Positions 8,973 to 16,566 of a stretch of DNA of 64,000 nucleotides are shown piece after piece. Below the pieces are notes generated by a model. The model was not told where the DNA came from. It was given only the letters and a program-made list of their open reading frames with translations, and searched no databases. The position numbers and the translations under genes are program-made. Where the stretch lies: NCBI GenBank assembly GCA_965207705.1, contig OZ242292.1:1178001-1242000 (forward strand), read 5' to 3'. The stretch comes from JAAOII01 sp965207705 (GTDB lineage Bacteria > Pseudomonadota > Gammaproteobacteria > CBDBNL01 > JAAOII01). The stretch's first letter is position 1, and each line of letters starts with the position of its first letter.

Positions 8973-9065
8973 ATACAAAAAATAAATAATTGCGTAGATA
9001 AAAATTATAACAAGTGAACATATATATACACCTCTATCCTGAAATGCTGATGAGATGATGTCTTA

Positions 9066-10313
9066 TTATGTAGAAATCTTTCCTGTTACCTCCTGGTTAT
9101 ATTTATTTATCTCTTTTTTGATGTTATCTAGTTCTGCATTTACCCATTCGTGCCTACTGTCAAAGGCTTCGTGTATGTATTTCTCCACCTTATTGAATTC
9201 AGGGGTTTGGAGTTTATATTCCATCTTATACCCTCTGTTGGGATCGGATGTCTGATATGCGTTAAGACGCTGTTGCCAACTACTGGCAACCCCAACCTTA
9301 TATTCATTTTTAAATGCAGTGTTAGATATAACATAGACCCACTTTTGCAATCTGCCATCCTGTTGTCCGTCTGTTCGTTGTGGCACTTTTGTATCAAACT
9401 TTGGATATTTATCTGTATGAAATAAATCAGGGTATACCTCTTTCTCTAATCTCTGCTTGACTAACTCATACGCTTTTTGAGATATATCTATGCCGATCCA
9501 GTGCCTTTCTAACTTCTCAGCTGCCACACAGGTAGTAGCACAACCGCAGAATGGATCTAATACTATATCTCCTTCATTACTTGAAGCAGCAATTATTCTT
9601 TCTAATAATGCAATTGGCTTTTGTGTTGGATATCCTGTTCTTTCTTTTGCTACTGAAGATATTTGTGATATTTCCCACCAGTCAGAAATCATTTTACCTT
9701 CGGGATTATATCTTCCAGTATCATCTTTTTTCGCATAGAAATCTCTATATGGAGTTCTTATTATATTATGTGTAGCGTTACTGCTTTTTCCATATAACAG
9801 TAAATTATCGTGCTTTCTTGGAAAGTATTTTTTGCTTGCTCCTCCAGCATGGTAACACCATATTACTTCATTCCTAAAATTATTTTCTCCAAAGACACAA
9901 TCCATTAAAAGCTTCAAGTAATGGGACATAGTTTGGTCGCAGTGTAGGTATATACTGCCAGTGTCTTTCAATACACGATACATCTCTATTATTCTTATCC
10001 CCATATAACATAAATAGCAATAGTTATAATTATTGCTACCCCCCATAAGTTTAGCTGATTCTAATAGTGAGTATAATTTTTCATTATCTTCTTTTATAGT
10101 ATGAGCCCACTCATCTTTTACATCTTCCTCTCTAAATATATCCTTAAAGCTAGCCCCTTCTGCATCACTTCCAATAGGTGCAGTGAACACCTTATTCTTG
10201 TTAAAAGGCGGATCTAAATATATCAAGTCCACGCTATTAGAATTTATACCTTGTAAGATTTTTATGTTATCTTTACAGAAGATAGTTCTATTTTCAATGT
10301 TTATTTTACTCAT
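9066..10313 (-). CDS. Beta-class DNA methyltransferase fused to GIY-YIG/T5orf172-like domain
   Basis: The 415-residue protein carries catalytic motif IV DPPF at residues 34-37 (IYLDPPFNKNKVF). The AdoMet-binding motif I, DPFCGCATTCVAAEKL, lies near 253-268. The IV-before-I order defines a beta-class amino-methyltransferase (N6-adenine or N4-cytosine), with TGYPTQKP just before motif I. The C-terminal 90 residues (WVYVISNTAFKNEYKVGVA, then WQQRLNAYQTSDP) match the GIY-YIG/T5orf172-like fold, probably DNA binding. No cognate restriction subunit is adjacent; it lies on the opposite strand between P2 and P3. It would protect or regulate by methylating DNA. Target site cannot be read from sequence. 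Confidence 0.88.
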   Translation of the reverse strand: MSKINIENRTIFCKDNIKILQGINSNSVDLIYLDPPFNKNKVFTAPIGSDAEGASFKDIFREEDVKDEWAHTIKEDNEKLYSLLESAKLMGGSNNYNYCYLCYMGIRIIEMYRVLKDTGSIYLHCDQTMSHYLKLLMDCVFGENNFRNEVIWCYHAGGASKKYFPRKHDNLLLYGKSSNATHNIIRTPYRDFYAKKDDTGRYNPEGKMISDWWEISQISSVAKERTGYPTQKPIALLERIIAASSNEGDIVLDPFCGCATTCVAAEKLERHWIGIDISQKAYELVKQRLEKEVYPDLFHTDKYPKFDTKVPQRTDGQQDGRLQKWVYVISNTAFKNEYKVGVASSWQQRLNAYQTSDPNRGYKMEYKLQTPEFNKVEKYIHEAFDSRHEWVNAELDNIKKEINKYNQEVTGKIST

Positions 10314-10735
10314 TAATTACCTCTTATATTTCAGTCACTAATCCGCCATTGAATCGGATAACTAAGTATCTTATCAATGGTGTTCATCTCACAGCTACCA
10401 CCTATAACCTCCATATTAACACATTTATATTATGGGACATTCTACACTCAAACTTAAATCCAGATTTTCATAAAATAATATTACTAAATATTCTGTTGGA
10501 TATTGACTCATAAATTATATTACATTTATCCTAGCAGTAATACGGCCCTTTATTTAATAGAGGCATTATAATATACTATTATTGATTATCTAACTTCTAT
10601 ATAATATACATTATTATGCTGTATATTATTAAATAATATAACCATTCTAAGCTTGGCATAGGAGAGAGGAGATAACAGTATAATAATTTTTTAATGAATA
10701 CTAATATAATATTACTCACTAACGTTAATAAATAA
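10314..10735. other. AT-rich intergenic region between methyltransferase and P3
   Basis: No ORF, tRNA or recognised RNA is visible in these 422 bp. The region separates two divergently transcribed genes and must hold both promoters. Its most distinct element is the inverted repeat at 10601-10629. Several AT-only stretches could serve as -10 boxes, but I could not pair any with a convincing -35. Confidence 0.5.
10601..10629. promoter_or_regulatory. 10-bp inverted repeat, operator candidate
   Basis: ATAATATACA and TGTATATTAT are perfect inverted arms around a 9-nt spacer. The site is about 107 bp upstream of P3 and about 290 bp upstream of the divergent methyltransferase. The symmetry suits a dimeric regulator, but chance is possible in such AT-rich DNA. 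Confidence 0.3.
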
Positions 10736-12577
10736 ATGACAGACGATAACAAACCTATAGCAGAATCTAAGATTACTAAAAAAGGGCTTTTAACTATGGG
10801 AATTATAATGGGGGTAGTCCTAGTCCTTTATTTTACTGTGACTGTTGCCCCGCTTTCAGTATTTACTTACTTAGATGGAGCAGCATTAAATAAAGGAAGT
10901 ATTAATGGACCTTACAAATGGTGGACTATATTCTTTGCGCGATTATCCTCTTTGGATGAGCCACTTAATCTCCGTAATATAATTATTGGAATTGCGGGGG
11001 CAGTAACTTTAGGTTTTGCATGGAGGCGACTAATAATTGCGGACGAACAAAAAGAAGCTCAAGTTAAGCAAGCTGATTCTCATATTAGACAAACCGAATT
11101 TCAAGTTAAGCAAACAGAGATTGAATCTGATGGGCGAGTTCGTGCAAGATTTGATAATACGGTTGATGCACTATCTAAAAAATTAGATGAAAGTTCATTC
11201 CCCGCTCACTTGTGGGCAATATCAGATCTACGGACTTTGGCAACAGATAGCCCAGAACATACTCAAAGATGCTTAGATATTATCTGTAATTGTAATCAAT
11301 GGATGGAAGGATATTTAGATGAATTTTTTGAGAGAAAAAAAGAGGAGCCATATAGTTCCTGGCTATTAAATGAAAATAATAGAATTGCTAATAAAAATAT
11401 AGCAGGTGAGATAACTTTATTGCATGAAAAACGTAGTCAAGAAGCATTGGTAGCTGTTCGTCATATATTAAAAGATATTTCTACAAATAATCCTGAACAA
11501 CTAAAAGAATTAAAGTTTTATAATAAGATGTTATGCGGAATTTCTTTAAGTAATCTAAAGTTAGATGGCATTGATTTTCAAAATGTATATCTAGTATCTG
11601 CTAATTTGAATAAGATTTCTTTAAATAAAGCTAAATTAAAACAGGCTAATTTAAATAAAGCACATTTAGGTAGAGCTCAATTACAGAGGGCATCTTTAGA
11701 CAGCGCTCAATTACAGGAAACATTTTTATCTAAGGCAAATCTACAAGGAGCATATTTATATCGCGCAAATCTACAGGGAGCATCTTTACATAGCGCAAAC
11801 CTCCAGCAGACGTCCCTTTATCGTGCAAATCTACAGAGAGTATGTTTAGATCTTGCGAATTTGGGCGCGGCATCTTTAGGCTACACTCAACTACAAGAGG
11901 CATCTTTGTGGGAGGCAAATTTACACGGGGCATCTTTATGGAAGGCCAATCTACAGAAGGCAATACTAATTCACACTAAACTCCCAGGGGCAGTAATAAG
12001 TGATGCTGATTTATCCAATGCAATATTTTTGGGATGTAATTTATATGGCGCTACACTTAAAGATATTAAATGCAAAAACATTTTGTTTAATGAAATTGCG
12101 GCTATTGTTTATATTAAAGATAAGGAGGAAAGAATAGAGAAAAGAAAAGAGTATTTGGATTATATATGTCATGATATGAAATTGGATGATGCAAAATCCT
12201 TTACACAGAAAATGAGAGCGGCATGGCAAGCAATGGATAATTTTCAAGAACCTGATGGATTGGAAATGATGAGAGAGAACTCTATTGTCACCAAAGACAA
12301 TCAGGGCATATATGATATTAGTAAAGATCATTTAGCTGGTCTGCAGGAGAGATTCCAAAAGATGTTTAATAAAACAGATAGCGGCGCCCTGTATAATATA
12401 AGGTATGCACTCGATTGGTTAGGTATGATACTAGGTAGTCATGTAGGACAAACAACTGGATCATTGAAAGAATCCCCCCCTATCAATAGAAACTTTATTT
12501 TAGTAGAGAAGTTGCTGGAGGTTATTCCGTCATTCACTGGAGATATACCAGATTGGGATGAATATGAAGAAATATAG
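10736..12577 (+). CDS. Pentapeptide-repeat membrane protein P3 (two-TM type)
   Basis: The 613-residue paralogue lacks the two central membrane segments of P1/P2, keeping one near 16-36 and one near 79-98 (NLRNIIIGIAGAVTLGFAW). A short heptad-like stretch follows (QVKQADSHIRQTEFQVKQTE), then LSKKLDESSFPAHLWAISDL and CLDIICNCNQWMEG. A pentapeptide helix (ANLQGAYLYR, ASLHSANLQQ units) and the common C-terminal domain (EPDGLEMMRENSI, DNQGIYDISKDHL) complete it. Here the tail is longer and acidic, ending DEYEEI. It starts MTDDNK like P4's MTEDNK, which fixes the ATG. The GmrSD-like gene follows 52 bp downstream. Confidence 0.85.
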   Translation: MTDDNKPIAESKITKKGLLTMGIIMGVVLVLYFTVTVAPLSVFTYLDGAALNKGSINGPYKWWTIFFARLSSLDEPLNLRNIIIGIAGAVTLGFAWRRLIIADEQKEAQVKQADSHIRQTEFQVKQTEIESDGRVRARFDNTVDALSKKLDESSFPAHLWAISDLRTLATDSPEHTQRCLDIICNCNQWMEGYLDEFFERKKEEPYSSWLLNENNRIANKNIAGEITLLHEKRSQEALVAVRHILKDISTNNPEQLKELKFYNKMLCGISLSNLKLDGIDFQNVYLVSANLNKISLNKAKLKQANLNKAHLGRAQLQRASLDSAQLQETFLSKANLQGAYLYRANLQGASLHSANLQQTSLYRANLQRVCLDLANLGAASLGYTQLQEASLWEANLHGASLWKANLQKAILIHTKLPGAVISDADLSNAIFLGCNLYGATLKDIKCKNILFNEIAAIVYIKDKEERIEKRKEYLDYICHDMKLDDAKSFTQKMRAAWQAMDNFQEPDGLEMMRENSIVTKDNQGIYDISKDHLAGLQERFQKMFNKTDSGALYNIRYALDWLGMILGSHVGQTTGSLKESPPINRNFILVEKLLEVIPSFTGDIPDWDEYEEI

Positions 12578-12629
12578 TTCTCATCAGCGTAGAATATTAT
12601 TGGAAAGACAACAAATAATTTATTAACCT

Positions 12630-14426
12630 ATGACATATGAAAAATATAAGATAGAGCATTATTCGATTGATAACATAATCAATTGGATTGAAACAAATGA
12701 AGTTGCAATACCTGAGATACAACGACCATTTGTATGGAAAGAATCACAAGTGCGCGACTTACTCAATTCTTTATATCATGGCTATCCCATTGGCTATTTG
12801 ATAACATGGCAAAATCCCAGCATTAAACTTAAGGATGCACTCCATTCAGAAGGCAAGCGTATTTTAATTGATGGCCAACAAAGAGTTGTGGCTTTTAGGG
12901 CATCACTTCTAGGGGAAGAAGTGATGGATAAAAAATATAAAAAATATCATATAAATATATCTTTTAATCCCATTGATGAACGTTTTGAAGTAACAAGCTC
13001 CGCCATTGAAAAAGATCCTAAATGGATAACCAGCATTAAAAATATATTTTCCTCTAATGCTGATATTTTTGACATCAAAGATGAATATATAGGAATAAAC
13101 AAAAACCAAAATAGCAAACTTATAGGCAAAAGATTAAATAAATTAAAAACAATGACTAGTAATAGAGTTGGGGTAATAGAGCTAGTAAAAGATATTACCA
13201 TTGAAGAAGTTGCAAAGATATTTATTCTGGTTAATTCAAAAGGGGTAAGATTATCTCAAGCAGATTTTGCTATGACAAAAATTGCAGTTAATGAAAAATA
13301 TGACGGCACTATAATGCAAAAAGCAATTGATTATTTTTGTCGTATTTCCTCAACTCCAGAATATTATAAAATTATTAAAAAAGAAGATGATGATTTTTCA
13401 TCATCTGAGTTTATGTCAAAAATGGCATGGCTTAAAAACTATACTAATGATTTGTATGTTCCTAATTATACTGATATGTTAAGGGTAGCTTTTACTTCTA
13501 AGATTAATAGGGGAAAACTTCAAGATTTGGTGGCACTATTATCAGGACGTAATTTTAAAACTCGTGAGTATGAAGAACAAATAGCTGAAAAATCATTTAC
13601 ATGTCTGAAAGAGGGTATTTTATCTTTTATTAACGAGACTAATTTCAAACGCTTCATTATGATTATACGCTCTATAGGTTTTATAAATAAAAACATTATT
13701 GGGAGCCAGAATGCTATTAACTTTGCTTACATAATTTATTTGAGAGCATGCCAAGATAAAATAGCACCAAATACTATCGAACGATTAGTAAGTCGATGGT
13801 TTGCTATGTCAATGCTAACTAAAAGGTATTCGGCGAGCCCGGATACTATTTTTGATCAAGATATACGCCAGATAACGGCGGAAGGGGTAAATAAGCACTG
13901 TGAAATAGTTATAAAAAATTTGTTACCGAGTACATTTTGGGATGGCTTGTTAATCCAAAATATGACAACATCCAGTAACAACAGTACTTTTTTTAATATT
14001 TACAGAGCAGCCCAAATTAAGATGAATGATAAATGCTTTCTTTCCCGGGATATAAGCGTCCGGGATACTCTAATGAACAAAGGAGATATACATCATATTT
14101 TTCCACAAGATTATATGAAGAAACAAAATCACGATAAATCTTCATATAATCAAATAGCTAACTTAGTTATGTGTCAAAGTGAAATTAATATAAAGATTGG
14201 TAATAGTCCCCCAGATAAATACTTTGCTGAAATTACTTCTCAGTGTAGAGGTGGTGATAAAAAACATGGAAATATTAGTGATGAGAAAATGATGTGTAAT
14301 AATTTGAGAGCAAATTGTATACCTGATAAAACTTTAGATGGCTTCAGTTTTTCTTATGAAAAATTCCTCGTGGAGAGACGTAAATTGATGGCTCAAAAAA
14401 TCAAAACTTGGTTTGAAAGTTTGTAA
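12630..14426 (+). CDS. DUF262/DUF1524 (GmrSD-like) restriction protein
   Basis: The 598-residue protein has an N-terminal DUF262 (ParB/sulfiredoxin-like) domain with AIPEIQRPFVWKESQV, YPIGYLITW and the signature DGQQR near residue 80. A long helical middle follows. The C-terminal DUF1524 HNH-type nuclease domain contains DIHHIFPQDYM and NQIANLVM, with conserved His and Asn. GmrSD enzymes are type IV restriction enzymes that use nucleotide hydrolysis to cut modified (for example glucosylated) phage DNA; this protein has both halves in one chain. It lies between P3 (52 bp) and P4 (113 bp) on the same strand. Activity and substrate are inferred from the family. Confidence 0.88.
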   Translation: MTYEKYKIEHYSIDNIINWIETNEVAIPEIQRPFVWKESQVRDLLNSLYHGYPIGYLITWQNPSIKLKDALHSEGKRILIDGQQRVVAFRASLLGEEVMDKKYKKYHINISFNPIDERFEVTSSAIEKDPKWITSIKNIFSSNADIFDIKDEYIGINKNQNSKLIGKRLNKLKTMTSNRVGVIELVKDITIEEVAKIFILVNSKGVRLSQADFAMTKIAVNEKYDGTIMQKAIDYFCRISSTPEYYKIIKKEDDDFSSSEFMSKMAWLKNYTNDLYVPNYTDMLRVAFTSKINRGKLQDLVALLSGRNFKTREYEEQIAEKSFTCLKEGILSFINETNFKRFIMIIRSIGFINKNIIGSQNAINFAYIIYLRACQDKIAPNTIERLVSRWFAMSMLTKRYSASPDTIFDQDIRQITAEGVNKHCEIVIKNLLPSTFWDGLLIQNMTTSSNNSTFFNIYRAAQIKMNDKCFLSRDISVRDTLMNKGDIHHIFPQDYMKKQNHDKSSYNQIANLVMCQSEINIKIGNSPPDKYFAEITSQCRGGDKKHGNISDEKMMCNNLRANCIPDKTLDGFSFSYEKFLVERRKLMAQKIKTWFESL

Positions 14427-14539
14427 ACCTAATAGGAATAGGATAAATAAACATATACAATAATTATTTGCTTTATAAGTTTTGATGATAATATTTTTTA
14501 TTTCTTTACTCTGCATATATCATGAAAGGCATTAAATAA

Positions 14540-16333
14540 ATGACAGAAGATAACAAACAACTGGAAGAATTTAAGATTACTAAAAAAAGATTTATAACTA
14601 TAGCAACTATAGGTTTTGTAATTCTAATGGTCTATTTTATTGTGAATGTTATCTATATTTCAGAATTGAATGCTATAAACAAGATATTATTAAATAAAGG
14701 GGATATTGATGAATCTTACAAATGGTGGATGGTATTATTTGCGCGATTATCTTCTCCGGATGAACCCTTAAATCTTCGTAATGTGCTTATTGGAATTGCG
14801 GGGGTAATTACCTTAGTTTTTGCATGGCGGCGGCTAAGAATTGCAGATCAGCAGAAAAATGCTCAAGTTAAGCAGACCGAATCTCAAATTAAGCAGACTG
14901 AATCTCATATTATGCAAACAGAATCGTATATTAGGCAAACAGAATCTCGAGTTAAGCAAACTGAGATTGAAGCTGACAGGCGGCTTAGTGAGCGATTTGA
15001 TAATGCAGTTGATGCGCTATCTAAAAAATTAGATGAAAGCTCATTCCCTGCTCACTTAGGGGCAATATCTAGTTTACGTGCATTAGCAATAGATAGCTCC
15101 AAGAATACTCAAAGATGCTTAGACATTATTTGCAGCTGCAATCAATGGATGGAGGCATATATTAAACAATTTATTGAGGAGGGAAGCGAAAATATATATA
15201 GTTCTAGATTACTAACAGAAAATAATAGAATTATTAAAGAAGATAATCAAAACGGAGGAAATCAAATAACTTTATTACATGAAAAACGCAGCCAAGAAGC
15301 ATTAGCGGCTGTTAGTTATATATTAGAGAAAGTTTATACTGATAACCCTCAACAAATTAAAACATTGAAATTTCATAATAAGATGTTATGTGGAATTTCT
15401 TTGATAAATATGACATTAGATGGTATTGATTTTCAAAATACATACCTTACAACTGCTTCACTGGTTGGAGCTTCTTTAAAGCAAGCCAAATTTAGTAATA
15501 CTAATCTTCAGAGAGCCTCTTTAGATTTTGCTAATTTAGAAGGAGCCTTTTTCATGAGTGCTCATTTAGAAGGAGCCTCTTTAGAATTTATTCATTTAGA
15601 AGGAGCTTCTTTAATTTATTCTCATTTAGAAGGAGCCTCTTTAAAGGATTCTCATTTAGAGGGAGTATCTTTATGGGGAGCTCATTTAGAGGGAGCATCT
15701 TTATGGGGAGCTCATTTAGAGGGAGCATCTTTATGGAATTCTCATTTAGAGAGAGTATCTTTATGGGGGGCTCATTTAGAGGGAGCATATTTAAGGGGTG
15801 CTGATTTAGAGGAGGCACTATTAATTAATACTCAGCTTCAAGGAGCAAAAATAGATAATGTTGATTTATCTAATACAATGCTTTTGGGTTGTAATTTATA
15901 TGGAGCTGTGTTAAAAGATATTAATAGTAAAAACATTATGTTCAATGAGGTTACAGACATTGGTTATATTAAAGGTAAAAAAGCAAGGAAAGAATTCTTT
16001 GATAATATATGTCAGTATATGATAGGGGACAGGGTAGAATCTTTTAAAGAGCAAATGGAAGTAGCGAGGGAAGCAATGGAGAAGAACAAAGAACCTGATG
16101 GGTTGTATATAATAAAGAAAAACTCTATCGTTACTAAAGACAATCAGGGCATGTATGATATTAGTGATGAGCACTTAGCCAATTTGCAGGTAAAATTACA
16201 AAAGATGGCTAAAGGGCATGGCATATTTTTTGGGGATAGAATGCAGGAATCTCTATCATCATTAAAGGATACAACAGGTAAGAATATTAATTTAGTTAAT
16301 AAGTTACAGAAAATTCTAGAAAAATTAGAATAA
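14540..16333 (+). CDS. Pentapeptide-repeat membrane protein P4 (two-TM type)
   Basis: The 597-residue paralogue is most like P3. It has membrane segments near 16-36 and 80-98, then an expanded coiled stretch of five QTES-type heptads (residues about 113-148, DNA 14866-14970). LSKKLDESSFPAHLGAISSL and CLDIICSCNQWMEA follow. The pentapeptide helix is built from nearly identical HLEGASL(W)xx units, so unlike P1-P3 it looks recently homogenised. The C-terminal domain (EPDGLYIIKKNSI, DNQGMYDISDEHL) ends the protein. It follows the GmrSD-like gene by 113 bp and closes the island before fadE. No function is established. Confidence 0.85.
   Translation: MTEDNKQLEEFKITKKRFITIATIGFVILMVYFIVNVIYISELNAINKILLNKGDIDESYKWWMVLFARLSSPDEPLNLRNVLIGIAGVITLVFAWRRLRIADQQKNAQVKQTESQIKQTESHIMQTESYIRQTESRVKQTEIEADRRLSERFDNAVDALSKKLDESSFPAHLGAISSLRALAIDSSKNTQRCLDIICSCNQWMEAYIKQFIEEGSENIYSSRLLTENNRIIKEDNQNGGNQITLLHEKRSQEALAAVSYILEKVYTDNPQQIKTLKFHNKMLCGISLINMTLDGIDFQNTYLTTASLVGASLKQAKFSNTNLQRASLDFANLEGAFFMSAHLEGASLEFIHLEGASLIYSHLEGASLKDSHLEGVSLWGAHLEGASLWGAHLEGASLWNSHLERVSLWGAHLEGAYLRGADLEEALLINTQLQGAKIDNVDLSNTMLLGCNLYGAVLKDINSKNIMFNEVTDIGYIKGKKARKEFFDNICQYMIGDRVESFKEQMEVAREAMEKNKEPDGLYIIKKNSIVTKDNQGMYDISDEHLANLQVKLQKMAKGHGIFFGDRMQESLSSLKDTTGKNINLVNKLQKILEKLE
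15561..15800 (+). repeat. Eight 30-bp units encoding pentapeptide coils in P4
   Basis: Eight consecutive 30-bp units begin CTCATTTAGA (TTCATTTAGA in the second) and continue with GGAGC(C/A)TCTTTA-type sequence. Each encodes two pentapeptides. Central units differ at only a few bases, far fewer than units in P1-P3, indicating recent duplication or gene conversion. Confidence 0.9.
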
Positions 16334-16414
16334 AAAAGTGATATAGAGTTACTCGTTCCATAGAGGAGTTTATCGCAAACAAGCCAATATTCCATCGCAA
16401 GCGTTAGGCGTGAT

Positions 16415-16437
16415 GCAGACAGAGCACAGCTCCGCCC
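16415..16437 (-). repeat. Degenerate REP-like fragment between P4 and fadE
   Basis: On the minus strand GGGCGGAGCTGTGCTC matches the palindrome family at 15 of 16 positions, after which similarity decays. It lies in the 233-bp gap before fadE; no gene or clear terminator is visible there. Confidence 0.35.
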
Positions 16438-16566
16438 ATACAGAAACATTGTTGCAGATTTGGGGAAGCCAAGAACGAGATAGATATTAGTCATAAGAGT
16501 TTATTCACCACACATACACACAAGTTAATTCACTAAAAATATAGGGTTTAGGAGTATAATGTAGTC

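Noticed and set aside
15561..15800. Regular 30-bp repeats considered as a CRISPR array
   Set aside because: Units are contiguous with no unique spacers and lie in frame in a pentapeptide-repeat gene.
2571..16333. Prophage or integrative element explanation for the AT-rich island
   Set aside because: No integrase, transposase, phage structural gene, tRNA target or direct-repeat ends were seen within the window.
16144..16494. Minus-strand frame overlapping the P4 3' end and the gap
   Set aside because: Most of it is antisense to P4 and the rest overlaps a decayed palindrome; no recognised motif or ribosome site.
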